NCBI GenBank assembly: GCA_039105265.1
Contig: JAPFFF010000055.1
Span: 806,001-870,000 of the forward strand
DNA length: 64,000 bases
Origin: Tritrichomonas musculus
Lineage: Eukaryota; Parabasalia; Tritrichomonadida; Tritrichomonadidae
Direction: 5' to 3'
The translations under genes and the position numbers were made by a program. Positions 33,401-42,707 of this stretch are shown here, piece after piece; the first letter of the stretch is position 1, and the number at the start of each line of letters is the position of its first letter. The notes below the pieces were generated by a model that was not told the origin of the DNA, made no database searches, and was given only the letters and a program-made list of their open reading frames with translations.

Positions 33401-33809
33401 ATCAATTATTATCAAAAATCGTGCTACTGGCGAAGTATTGGCAGAAGAAAGAATCCTAATTGCAGAATCTTTCCAAGAATTCTGTACAGATGAATGGATA
33501 AGTAGAATTGAAAATCAAGCAACAGGCACAAAGATTGATGAATATAAATGTATCAATGGTGAATTGTCTAGCAACGGAAGAGAAATCAAGCGTCTTTATG
33601 GTCAACAAAAGCCGCCATCAAAACCTGGAAAAGATGGCAATAAATTAAGTGCCGGTGCGATTGCAGGAATTGTGATTGCAGTTGTTGTGGTTGTTGGTGC
33701 CATTATTTTTGCTCTTGTTTATTTCTTAGTCATCAAGAAGAAGAAACAATTAAATGAATCTTCAGGACAAGAAGCTGCTAATGATGCTAATGATGCAGAA
33801 GAAGTATAA
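27471..33809 (+). CDS. giant Cys-rich repeat membrane protein (2112 residues)
   Basis: A signal peptide (MLLIFLLFLDLKA) precedes about 40 Cys-rich units of about 40 residues, pattern C..CP..C..C......C..C..GYG....NG..TG.C, related to furin/EGF-like repeats of protist surface proteins. From about residue 1745 there is a region without the repeats, rich in beta-forming V/I/T/S. Then come a basic Pro-rich stalk, the membrane helix (LSAGAIAGIVIAVVVVVGA...) and the acidic tail KKKKQLNESSGQEAANDANDAEEV. The anchor is closely related to that of the BspA-like protein ending at 10091. This is a type I surface antigen or adhesin candidate. The frame is intact and ends in TAAATAAA. Confidence 0.9.
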   Translation: MLLIFLLFLDLKAISKPKEGENTSNECETNSHCLECKADAKSFCLSCIPGYGLSLDETGTSTGQCNSCDSNCAECNDNYKNCSVCKPHYYLQSSGSQQYYNCQECSYECENCSDYSTCTTCKEGYGFVLGSDNKPTGQCQQCNNWDSCLECYNDYTKCELCRYRYGLEIDENGISTGLCQICQISNCEVCANDYTKCTSCLFDLGVKITGSTVECVRCQDDHCSKCSEDYALCKGCYGGYGFVLNEDGTSSGKCGSCPENCNDCQENNKTCTLHGCSSYYGPVLDENGKFTGQCGACPDNCYTCEDTNTFCTSCSSGYGKVVDTNGKDTGTCARCPNNCTSCSNNNNTYCDLGSCESRFGPIYDKNGVYTGECGHCPDNCLQCNSNYSRCDESYCDSQNGFIIGEDGQPTGQCGPCPEFCDYCQKNNSYCETCLSGYGIVLDEKGVYTGRCAKCPDNCTKCSQYNHSYCDEGYCEYGYGPIYEDDVNTGRCAKCPDHCSRCSDDSTYCDLGNCDSGFGPLYDEKGDYKGKCRPCPDHCNSCFSNSSRCDSGRCEEYYGAVIGEDGEPTGKCGPCPDHCNSCSSNSSRCDSGRCEEYYGAVIGEDGEPTGKCGHCPANCQECRDDSSNCTSCFYNYGFVIGEDGYRTGKCDSCPEFCNDQCYQNAAFCDNCKYGTGPVIDSDGNPTGKCTRCPAFCHSCSENSAICDECEYSYGPILNEKNEKTGQCGRCPDMCGSCSDNYLFCSECYSNAGPILDDDDKPTGKCSHCPPNCQDCHQNHTSCSNCYDGYGPSIGKNGEKTGQCAPCPENCGECADDAKICTRCYSGYGLILDSDGNSTGRCAPCTENCGECSSNYSECTRCEYGYGFVLGTDKKPTNRCEKCTDNCESCYDNYMNCTSCEDGYGPIITKKGINTGRCGQCPENCNSCSSNSSQCSYCKSGFGHLFENNTDTGKCAPCPENCDECEEDSTQCTSCKNKYGFIVLDNNERTGKCAPCPENCSYCNDDHEICNSCESGYGPLVINGTKTQQCAPCPDNCQSCYNDHEICNSCESGYGYEYDENNYQTGKCAPCPANCQSCFSSNSCSNCANGFGYAKDSNGVLHHDQCVKCIDVGCDSCSYDSTICTFCKEGYGTLRDEYGVILGKCEKCSANCNSCYDNSKICISCESGYGYANSDDRSTRECKLCPEGCSSCSYNSSKCDRCFDGWGFVVGKDGLPTGKCEKCASYCNRCDSNSKICTECANGFGLVLDEKGVQSNECRQCPDNCDECNYNYSKCDRCNYGYGYIIDQNGNNTGVCGSCPENCQYCLPDNSWCNNCQYGSGFVVKNGVITNQCSSCPGYCSDCTYDSSKCSVCYSKAGFVLDSNGIRTGQCAQCSVRFCEYCNDDYTVCDQCDEDEGYGFVPDANGNPTGLCAKCIDNCAKCDLSNTCKSCNSGYALTTKDNVYKCEPCPQNCASCNSSNITQCYGCLPGFGFSYNNKGDSTGRCVSCTTQHCSDCDDNYTVCSSCEDGYTIVDDVCVKCPSNCESCRSPTICDYCNDGYYKVSSGEKYGQCAKCSDHCEYCTDFPSCNHCEDGYVVSSQPGSNYGKCVKCPANCAYCDRKNNNICTSCNEGYTLQEKNGQCVKCPDNCLYCDESMNCLFCGEGYGFIYENDVITQRCGTCSDSNCKLCYENRDKCDTCKEGYELDAFPHSPHYLTCIPENYATECSVQNCMKCLYNLPNSCATCNNGYQLGRDLLCAKALEVVEKPKPTPVREDVREEDCENGKCTIDTNDYTETNSNQQLVLSLQINQESAASVNLTSKNKQNVALEIPSSYSEVNISSNNHVDIKPMTSSLTINLDDKTSASIVDAQGEITIGSSTNSRSITLNEVQPSSENFVLIPEIPVTIEAVDFGGGKTASLVVNSNKKVEIKSVTVQQTGKAIINNAVINGIVSLGFSSSIEVDQKVDLTSATLEVPYSESYSQGWSDKAPINGYFGSIPKSIIIKNRATGEVLAEERILIAESFQEFCTDEWISRIENQATGTKIDEYKCINGELSSNGREIKRLYGQQKPPSKPGKDGNKLSAGAIAGIVIAVVVVVGAIIFALVYFLVIKKKKQLNESSGQEAANDANDAEEV
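29061..29300 (+). repeat. 120-bp tandem duplication in the Cys-rich gene
   Basis: Two consecutive 120-base units (40 codons, CPDHCNSC.SNSSRCDSGR through EPTGKCG) are nearly identical, whereas the other units are diverged. This is the newest repeat of the array. Confidence 0.8.
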
Positions 33810-34153
33810 ATAAATGATCTTCAATGATTAAACAATTTTTTTTTCTTTTTAACTTAATATTAAATCTAGAGTTTCCATTTACTAACAAATTTCTCCTGAT
33901 AACAGTTTGCAATTTAAAACGTTTTTTATCTAAAAATTGGCTTGTAATTGAGATAATTGATATCAAATTGTCACTTTTTGATTCTTGAGAAATAGATATT
34001 GATATCGATTATTAGGTTTTTTTATCAATTTAGATAATTTTTATCGAAAAACATCCTATTTTTAATGATAATGATAACAGTGTTGGTTATCGATGAGGCC
34101 ATTCATTGTGTATTAAAAATTCATAGATAACCGATATTATCGATACTATTTGA
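33810..34153. other. spacer rich in GATA/TATC palindromes
   Basis: No gene. Repeated ATCGAT-type words occur, and GGTTATCGATGA (near 34084) is partly mirrored by CATAGATAACCGAT (near 34121), possibly a decayed short inverted-repeat element. Confidence 0.4.
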
Positions 34154-34870
34154 TCAGATATTTATTGATATGTCTATTGTAATTATATCATTAGCATAAA
34201 GAATAAGAAGAATTGGTTTGCAATTTTGGAAAATGTTATAGATATCTGCATTTGAAAAAGCAGATGTAATATTATTTTTAAGATATAATAATTTGCTCAA
34301 TTTTTTTGAAAATATTGGTGTTATATCAACAACAATTCTTTGGCCGTTGCAAATAGCAGTTAAAGATGTGTTATTCAAGTAAAAGAATAAATTATCAGTA
34401 TGAAATATAGGTACATCGACAAGAAGCTCCTCTGAAAAAAAAAGTGATATTGCTGCAAAATTGTAATTAATGATCATTTCTTCATTTCCATCATAAAATT
34501 GAAACATTGAAAAATGATCGTAAGAGAGATCGCTAAATTGTTCAAAAATTTTAGGATATTTTAAAGCCCTTTCGACGTTTTCTGTATGTATGAATCTATC
34601 GGCAACTTTTTCAAAGTCTGCGAAATTAGATAAACAAAATTTACCAATCACCTATGCATTGTTAGGATTACATCGTTCTTGGCAGTCAAGAAGATGAAAA
34701 AGTGATGAAACTCTAATTGGTCGATGTGGATAAATGCAGCTTTCTTTCAATCAATATACAATTCGGTCAATTTGTTTTTATCTAGTGAAAAGTTTGTATG
34801 AGATTTATCAAATGAGTCAATTAAATTGTTAAGTTCTCGATAAGGTTTTGGAACGACCAGAGATCATCGT
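34154..34870 (-). pseudogene. decayed trichomonad family gene
   Basis: An open stretch of 165 codons (34651-34154) is preceded upstream by collinear pieces in changed frames: PYRELNNLIDSFDKSHTNFSLDKNKLTELYID, then RPIRVSSLFHLLDCQERCNPNN, then a TAG just before VIGKFCLSNFADFEK. The style (acidic, F/I/N-rich, IFQNCKPILLILYANDIITIDISI at the end) resembles the N-terminal half of DUF3447/ankyrin proteins (compare IFHIFQKNKRILLFLIKSKMMIVDKSI). At least two breaks, and the 3' half is missing. Confidence 0.5.
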
Positions 34871-34968
34871 ATTTCGGTAATTGGATTATTTTTAAAATAG
34901 TTGAACTTTTGTGAGGAGACTTCAAAAAGTGGAAAATCCTCAGAAAAAATAATCTAAATAAAAAGCAA

Positions 34969-35241
34969 AAAAAAAAATCTTTTTATATTTTTACATAATT
35001 TTGAGAAGAATTCAAAACCAAAAAGATCAAAGTATGAATGAATTATTGTCATTCAATTATGAAGTTATATTATTTAATTTTCGCGTGTAAAAAATAAATC
35101 ATTCAATAAAATTTTTACCGATTCTTACAGCCAGCCGCAGGGTCTCGACTCGGCTTCGCTTCGCTCAGCCTCGCTCGACGCCCACTAGACGGTATGTAGC
35201 CTCGGTAAAAATTATGTAAAAATATAAAAAGATTTTTTTTT
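34969..35241. mobile_element. MITE with 34-bp terminal repeats and GC-rich core
   Basis: Perfect 34-base inverted arms (34969-35002 and 35208-35241) contain ATCTTTTTATATTTTTACAT. The core at 35117-35206 is GC-rich and reads, in reverse, CTACATACC..., GGGCGTCGAGCGA, GAGTCGAGACC and TAAGAATCGGTAAAAAT. These match the core of the 1798-2135 element in the same order. The outer arms differ from that element apart from TTTTTACATAATTTT. Confidence 0.65.
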
Positions 35242-35704
35242 ATCAGGCATTTAGATCATCATACTCTTCAAAAGAATAGTACTTTTATAGTTTTGCAACA
35301 AAGAAATATAATGCTGAATTTGCCCCTAAAAAATGCCGATGACAAAAAAACAGCATAACAAAGGATGCATGTCTGACTAATAAGTTTTGTGTTTCCATAT
35401 TTCATTTAGTATTTTCAATTCTGAACTAGCATCAAAAACTAGCAAATTGACATTCCCATTGGATACGATTCATTCATATGAATTCCATTACATTTCTAAG
35501 AAATAGCAATTATCGATAATGTTTCTTGCCCATGGAAAAAGTACATCTAATGAATGAATTGAGTATTTTTCATCATTACTTATCTGAGAACTGATAAATA
35601 CATTCTGATATTCTTTCCATTTTCAATCAATTTTGAAAGAATATCATGAGTTCAACGCTAGAGAATGACATGATCATTTCTACGAAGTCATCTGTTTGTC
35701 CAAT

Positions 35705-35706
<2 letters not shown>
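35242..35706. other. spacer, no gene seen
   Basis: AT-rich, no supported feature up to the T tract. Confidence 0.45.

Positions 35707-35757
<51 letters not shown>
35707..35757. repeat. 51-base T homopolymer
   Basis: An uninterrupted run of 51 T, which on the minus strand is an A tract directly after the 3' end of the Polinton-derived fragment. Its true length may be uncertain, since homopolymers are hard to read. Confidence 0.9.
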
Positions 35758-35758
<1 letters not shown>

Positions 35759-36405
35759 AGATTACTTTAAAAGTTTGTAAATAATGAGTGTAAGCTACTT
35801 GGACAATGTTGTTTCTCGTATAACGTTTTCCCATATGTATCTGAAAATGTAGCATCATCGTAACTGAAGTATTGAGGATTGAATTGATCGCGAAGGAAAT
35901 CTCTCTTACTATAAACTTTAACTTCATTTCCGTGAGCATCAGCATGTGATTTACCTCGCTGATTTCTTACTTGTGCACGTGCAGCCCTTGTTGGAATTGC
36001 TGTGTTATATACTAAATCGTCAGCCCATTCACTCTTCTTTGTAGTTTATCCGTTAACGATTAATGGATTACCACGTTTATCATAAACGATGACATCACGG
36101 ATATTATCACCATTAACATCAGTGAGATTCGCTAATACTGCGGGACAGTTGGGATCACGCTTATTCAAGTACCATGGTGAGTTAGGTGATGATTTATTGT
36201 GTTTCTGTATCATAGCTTCTGCGTTTTGTGGAGCGATAGCACTCTTAACACGTTTAACTTCACGTTTGATATCGAGAACTATATTCATCAATGAATCCAT
36301 ACAAGGTTTCTTCTCAGCAGTTACTTGCTTAGGAGTATATCGCAATTGAGGGTAATTTTGTTCTGTCATTTGAGTCTGAATAAAAAAACGATATCCCATA
36401 ATCAC
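35758..36405 (-). mobile_element. Polinton/Maverick structural-gene fragment (fossil)
   Basis: The minus-strand text has MTEQNYPQLRYTPKQ, then VNGDNIRDVIVYDKRGNPLIVNG, then further conserved-looking sequence near the 3' end. I associate this pattern with structural-type proteins of trichomonad Mavericks; this is recall, not a search. An initiator-like TTCA precedes the MTEQ start (36369). Base composition is clearly richer in G+C than the 42 kb element, so it comes from another lineage. The fragment is isolated and broken (about one break), with no other element genes beside it. Confidence 0.5.
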
Positions 36406-36885
36406 ATTTACTAACGATTATCCCACTTACTCCCTCGTTTCACCATGCTCGTCAACGTCATTCACTCACGAATCTTATACTGTATAACACCTCTCAATAT
36501 CTTACCGTCGTCTCGATACCTATTAAAACACCATCAAATCTCCATAACTGATTTATCGTGTATTAATTATCACTCACGTCATCCTCACCATGAAAACACA
36601 CATCACATCGTTCCAGAGCACTCGCGTACGTCATGTCATGGGCGTGAAATCGATACCGGAACGCGATTCAGTGCATTCGAATTCGACCTCCAGATCACGT
36701 GTGTACAATTTCCGAAAATCGACGTAAAACCCTTCAAATGAGCTAATCTTAGGGGGTTTGTGACGAGTGAGACCCTGCACTATAAATATTGTAGGATTCC
36801 TAGGAATTAGGGGGAGCTAGAATAGGAATCCGTATCTTACCGTTGAACCCGCCAACCCTATACTACTCATTCCAATTGGGTATCG
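36406..36885. other. GC-richer island upstream of the Polinton fragment
   Basis: About 480 bases with strikingly higher G+C than the surroundings and a C-rich plus strand. The change back to AT-rich DNA is sharp near 36890. A plus-strand ORF (36445-36741) shows no recognisable protein features. The island probably arrived together with the fragment at 35758-36405. Confidence 0.5.
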
Positions 36886-37825
36886 ATTCATTCGATATCT
36901 TTATAATCAAATCTGTTCATTAGATTTTTAACATAAATCTGAATGTCTCTAAAATTTTCAGTAATTTTTATTTTGAACGCCAACTCATCTTCATAAAAAT
37001 AATAAAGTCCATTTTCATTCAGTACGAGGGCAAAATCAATAAAAGAAAAAACGTCAAATTTTTCATAATAGATAACCATAAAAATCATTTTGATAGATTA
37101 TGGTTAAGGATGCCAAAATAAATTCAGCAACAACAGTGAAATGTTATAAAGAAAAAGAAATGTATTTCATGAACCTCCTCCAAAAACGACTTAATCATTA
37201 AATCATCATGACTCACTCAATCATTTGGTGGTAGTTAGGAGCAATAACATTTAATACATATTCATTAATGACTTTTGATTGTTGGTCAACAACTTTTGAA
37301 AGCTTATTGATATGCTCTTCAAGTATTTTATTCATTAAGTTCATTAAATGATTCCTTCATCAGTGATATATCAGCTTTAATGTTGTCGTTTTCAAGTGTT
37401 TTAGTGATTGTGTTTCCAACTTTTTTCAAATAAATGTCGCCTTTCATTCGTTTACCATTTGTACTTTTTCGTTTTGTGATTTTCTATTCATTACCGTCTT
37501 TAGTAATGGTTTTATAAATCTTGTTTAAATAGTTAGTCGTTTTATATTAAGAATAATTGGGTTTTCCGAGATATTTGAAATTCATTTTGAATGATTATTA
37601 ATACAAATATGTCATGATAATATCTAAAATTAAGAATAAAAATAGCATTTAAAGTACACAAATAATAATTTAATACTGAACATTATTATTGAGATATTCT
37701 TTATTATTTTAACTCGATGTTTAATTGTAAACGTTTTTTTTTTTTTTTTCAATTGTTGAAATAAAAGTGGATTTAATCGTTATGGTGAAAAATTATTATT
37801 TATTGACCTATTTTTTTTTTTTTTT
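36886..37825. other. AT-rich spacer with a decayed minus-strand reading frame
   Basis: On the minus strand between about 37587 and 37200 there are collinear protein-like pieces (MNFKYLGKPNYS; KITKRKSTNGKRMKGDIYLKK; MNKILEEHINKLSKVVDQQ), lysine-rich and coiled-coil-like, with roughly three breaks. Origin unknown; it may be another element remnant. A 66-codon ORF at 36888-37088 (-) is unsupported. Confidence 0.35.
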
Positions 37826-38977
37826 ATGAATAAAAAAGAAGTTGATATTGCTCTTAAATTACCAGAAAGCATAAAAGAAAATGACTTGATATCTAGAGAT
37901 CTCCCATCACTTGACAGGATAATTGAAATTTATTTTGCACAAAAAAATCTGAAAAAAGAAGATGAAAAGGAAGTTGTTGATTTTTTATTTTATTATCTTG
38001 ATAAGCATGGATCAGATGGATCCGTATTATTCAGACATTTGAAGAGAAGCAGTCTGCAAGAAAAAGTACTTCAAAGATTACATGACAATTATCAAGGAAA
38101 ATTTAATTTTGATTTAGTCAATTCAACTTTTTTTGAAAGTTCATATCAAAGTATTCAAACAATGAGCAAACTCAAAATTATAACATTTATATTAACATTA
38201 ATTTTATTTACATATATTTTCAAATATGAATATACGAAAAATTGTAATGATAAGAGATATGAAATAAATCAAATCCAGCAAGCTCAAAAAAATGAAGAAC
38301 TCAATACACTAATTGAACAAATGAAAGAAAAAATATCTACATTAGAAAGATTAATTGAAATAAAAAATAGTAGAATGGTAGGTGAATTCTTTTATTCATT
38401 TTTACCACCTTCAATTGTTGAACCAAAAGGCGCGATTCATGCTGGAGGAGCTAAAAAAGATGTAAATAATTATACTGAATTTATTAATAAATATATTAAA
38501 TCACAAATAATTCCTAGTGTTGAAATAAGTAAATGGAAACAACTTGGTAAAGATACAGGCAATAATGTTATGTTCTTTGGATATACACCTGGCGATTATT
38601 ATTTTTATCCGCCTAATATTCAAAGCTGCACATTTCTTTCAAATGCTTGGAGCTCAAAAGGAGAAGTTGATGGGAAAAAATGGAAAGCAGGAGAATATCA
38701 TAGAGATCAAATTGTAAACATCAAGGGCAAAGTTGATTTTAGTGAGCATGGTAGTTGGTCAAGTTGCTTTATAAGAGGCATTGATGGATGTTTTGAACCA
38801 ATTATAACTCTTGCTCAGAGAGGAGATGAAGATGGAAATTGGGGTCAGTATATTGGTGGATTTAATTTTGATGCTTCAAAAAGTCAAGGCGTAAATGTCG
38901 GTGAAATGGTGACTCCAAGGACAATATTCGCCTATTTATATATGGTAACGTCAGATCATTTCCCTTTAAACAATTAA
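37826..38977 (+). CDS. orphan single-span membrane protein with coiled coil
   Basis: 383 residues, unrecognised. The N-terminal 110 residues are soluble and helical. One membrane segment follows at about 117-135 (IITFILTLILFTYIF), then a coiled coil at about 145-180 (NEELNTLIEQMKEKISTLERL). The C-terminal domain of about 200 residues is rich in G/Y/W and contains four Cys. There is no N-terminal signal peptide, so the segment acts as a signal anchor; orientation is unknown. The frame is clean, ATG to TAA. Confidence 0.65.
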   Translation: MNKKEVDIALKLPESIKENDLISRDLPSLDRIIEIYFAQKNLKKEDEKEVVDFLFYYLDKHGSDGSVLFRHLKRSSLQEKVLQRLHDNYQGKFNFDLVNSTFFESSYQSIQTMSKLKIITFILTLILFTYIFKYEYTKNCNDKRYEINQIQQAQKNEELNTLIEQMKEKISTLERLIEIKNSRMVGEFFYSFLPPSIVEPKGAIHAGGAKKDVNNYTEFINKYIKSQIIPSVEISKWKQLGKDTGNNVMFFGYTPGDYYFYPPNIQSCTFLSNAWSSKGEVDGKKWKAGEYHRDQIVNIKGKVDFSEHGSWSSCFIRGIDGCFEPIITLAQRGDEDGNWGQYIGGFNFDASKSQGVNVGEMVTPRTIFAYLYMVTSDHFPLNN

Positions 38978-41900
38978 TTATCTTGACATGACATTTTAAT
39001 AAAATATTTATATATATATAAATTATGGTTTTAATAAAAGAATGAATGCTTATATGTAGCGTTCTAATTCATTTGTCCAAGAAATATAAAGAACATGACA
39101 GAAATATTCGTATATTGTGTATGACAAGAAAATTCTTGAATCGGTAAGAATGCCAACAAATACTGCAGTAAGTATCCTTGGTTAGCGAGAGACAAAAGCT
39201 GGTTTCTAATTCCAATTTTGTGATCATTAAAGCACTTCCAAATTGAATTCTAGAAACAGTTGGTCCTTCTTGGAAGCTTCCAATTGCTGAAGCAACTATT
39301 CAAAAAAGGTAAATAAAATTCTTTTTTTGTATAGTTAATTGGTCAGTTTAAATACCGATCATTTTTGAATGATTATTGGGATAATACCTACGCAGTAAAC
39401 AAAAAACCTCTTGAATGGTATTTTCATAAATTGAAACAAATTGATAGTCAATCCTTTGAATCGATAATTATTCAATTTTATTAAAATTAATTTTCCATTT
39501 CAAAATTAATTTTGACGATTTATAAATTAGTTGATGATGCCAGAAAAAAATCAGCAAAGAAGCCTTATTTAGTAAACAGTTTTTTCGGATATCTAGGATC
39601 ATTTTTAGCTAATACGATTTCCAAGTTGCTATATTATTATTATTGATAACAGAGCGACCGTTTAAAAGCCCTTCATTTCAACGTTGAAATGATGCCAATG
39701 TCAACGTGGCAAATGACATTGAAAGTGATCGTATAAAAATATGGCACTTTTTCTCTTTTTTTCAATTTCAATTCAATTAATTGTTGAAAAAGATTGACGT
39801 AACGACGTTATTTTCGTTCATTACTACCGTTTTAATTTGATCCCAATTTTTTTTTTAATAACGTTGATTTAGTTAATATTAAGTCTATGTTATAAATATT
39901 TTATTTGATATATAGTTTTATTTATTAATTGTAATTTCAAATAATGATTTAAATACTAATATCAACAAGAAGGTAGTTGATTTAGCGTTGAATCAATGAC
40001 GATAGAAAGCCAAAAGGGACATTTATTTCGACGATAACCTTCAACAAAATATTTTGTTGATCGTTAACATTGAATTAACAATGTCAATGTTGCCAACGAT
40101 CTTATCCAAAAAAGTGCCATCTTTATCAAAATTATTCAACATTGACAATCCCTTGTTAAAATTTAATAATTATTTTTTACACATGAAAATAGGATTGTTC
40201 TACTTAATTTCGAATTAGAATATTATTGCTTTAACATTCTACATTTTTCTTTAAATTTGTTCATTCTTTTGAGAGGGGCAGTACATGAAACTTTTTAACG
40301 TCTTTATTCAATTTGAAACTCTTATATTTCAATAACTACAATAAATACAAAAGCCAAAAATGTTTCCCCGGATTCTTGCTCAATAGTTTAATATAAATAA
40401 ATAACCTGATTAATGATAATGCATTAGATTTTTATGATATTTTAGGTTTTTCAATTTAGAAAGATTGACGGTTTAATGATAGGATCCGTTAGGTCAATTT
40501 ATTATTTCGATTAAAACATTAAGATCCCCCTAATAAAATTGGGAATCGACTAGGTAGATTTTGTAAATCAAGAATCCAAAATTTACTAAAATAGAGAACT
40601 TAACGTATATTTTATGCTCAGAAAAGTCTTTTTTTTGAATAGATTTTTTAAAAAATTCTATACTTTTTTTTGAGAATTAAAAATATTTTATGTAAGCTCA
40701 TACAATTAATTATGAGATTTTATTTTCAATGTATTATTAAAAAATAAAATAATTGTATCATTAATAAATTAGTTGTTACTAATTATTTTAAATATAAATT
40801 AATATTTTTTGTTTTTATATTTTCTAAAATAATAATTTGTTTATTATTTATAGAATTGTATACTATATGTTTTAAAAATTAATGGATTAATTCAATTTTA
40901 AAAATTTCAAATAATTATTTTTTTAAATTAATAATCAATTCAAAAGTTTGTTTTATATGATATTGATAAATATGATAATATCTCCAATAATATTAAGATT
41001 TTTTATATTATTAAAATTTATATATGATTAAAATATTAAGATATATTTTATATTTTGTTATATCAGCTTTTTCATATTTTTTTTTAATTTACCAGTAGTA
41101 ATATCGACGTTGCAGATTTGCGCCATTTTTATTTTGTAATATAAAATATAAATTCTCAATTTTTTTATTCATTGAATATTTCACAGAAATGACAATAGAG
41201 GAAAAATAAAAAGAGGCGCTCAAACTTTTTGAATACCATACATAGAATTCATATCACCATTGTTCGGACAATTGGTGTCGGTTTCAAATTAAAAAAACTC
41301 AAAAGCAAGCACAACAACAGTCGCATCTCAAGCAATATTTCAAATTTATCTCAACTACAGTTTACCCTTGTCGCAGCACATATTTCAATATCCATTAAAC
41401 TCACCTAAACTCAATCTTTGGAACATCTTGTTCCTACATCATTCATCCAGAACGATTGTTCCTACATCAATCGCTATTTCATTACATCATTACTTATTAT
41501 CTTAGCCATGTCACAACTCAATCTCACCTAAGTTTCTACCAGATATCTATATCTTAATCACACCAACCTCAGCCACTATTTAATCAGAACAAAAGCTCCC
41601 AATTCAATCACCTGTTCATTTCACTTGCATCTATCATCTCAGTATCAACTCCATAACATTTATATTTTTCATATTAGTTCCTACTCTCAGTCGTCATAAT
41701 AAAAAATCAACTAAATTAATATTATTCTGATCATATTCATGCGTTTTTGACTAAAAAGCTTTTTTTAATATTATTTTATGTTTTTTAATAGAAATTTGTG
41801 AGAATAAATGCTCAATTTATTGAAAAAGTTTAAATTTTAAAGCTTATTTGGTCTAATAAGTAAAATCATATTTCTGGGGATGATTGCAATGAAATAATTC

Positions 41901-42429
41901 TATTTTCCTGTGTTTAGTTTTAATTAAATATAATATTCTCTCAAATAATAATTAAAATATTACAAAAAAGCATCATTCTATAAAATTTTTGGAGATTTGA
42001 AAAAAATGAAATAATCAAATTCATTAATAAGCTTGAGAATTAAAAAATGGATACATATAGATAATAGCATAAGAATTTTTGAATAATTTTTCTTTTTTTA
42101 TAATTTGGGAATATTATGCTTATCAAATCAAATATTAGTGGAATTACTTAATGTTTTATACAATTATACATGATATTAAGTGATATTTATAATTTATAAT
42201 AAAGTAAAATTCCCACATTGGAAGATAGAAATTATAATCAAATAGTTTTTCTAAAAAATGGATTCGAAAGCATTGCAAAAAAATCTTAAGTAGGTATAAT
42301 AAAGAAATTAATATTTACTTTTGTCTAATTCAAAAATTTTCTTGTGAATTTTAATTCAATAATGTCAATTTCTTTAAATAGACTCCAAACTTATATAACA
42401 AATAATATATATGCTAACTAAGAATAAAA
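38978..42429. other. 3.4 kb gene-poor spacer before the Polinton
   Basis: No credible ORF. About 39100-39320 has weak coding-like text (KLVSNSNFVIIKALPN, TVGPSWKLPIAEATIQK) with stops. ATGGCACTTTTT (about 39754) and AAAAAGTGCCAT (about 40110) form an inverted pair about 370 bases apart, possibly an old MITE. 41300-41700 is very poor in G on the plus strand. Confidence 0.45.
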
Positions 42430-42650
42430 AGTAGTTATATATTTGCCACGATTTTTGCACTTCGTTCAAAAACCGCGTCAAATATTTCCCATCCGCGACC
42501 CCAGCCCCGCTATGCCAGGTATGATCCCCCACTCCCATTAATGATCTTCCACTGGGCTTGTTCTCAGGATTCCTCTCAACGCTCTGCTAGGAAGGAGGTC
42601 CCGTATCGTTAACATCAAAAAAGCTATAGAAAAAGTTGTTAATTGTGTGG
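42430..42650. repeat. putative left terminal inverted repeat of the Polinton
   Basis: Non-coding and GC-rich compared with flanks between about 42445 and 42615 (GCGACCCCAGCCCCGC, then blocks of C). It starts at AGTAGTTATAT after AT-rich host DNA. The partner is not in the window. Confidence 0.5.
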
Positions 42651-42707
42651 TTTACTTAAAACCTAGTATGAGAGTATTTATTAAACGTCCTCTCAATAAA
42701 CGTATTT

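Noticed and set aside
35688-35945. ORF ending in a long lysine run
   Set aside because: The lysines are the translated A tract; the frame does not match the conserved Polinton-like text.
36445-36741. 98-codon plus-strand ORF in the GC-richer island
   Set aside because: Its apparent Cys/His content follows from local base composition; no motif and no initiator.
39754-40122. MITE defined by ATGGCACTTTTT ends
   Set aside because: Only 12 bases match and no target duplication or wider homology is visible; mentioned in the spacer entry only.
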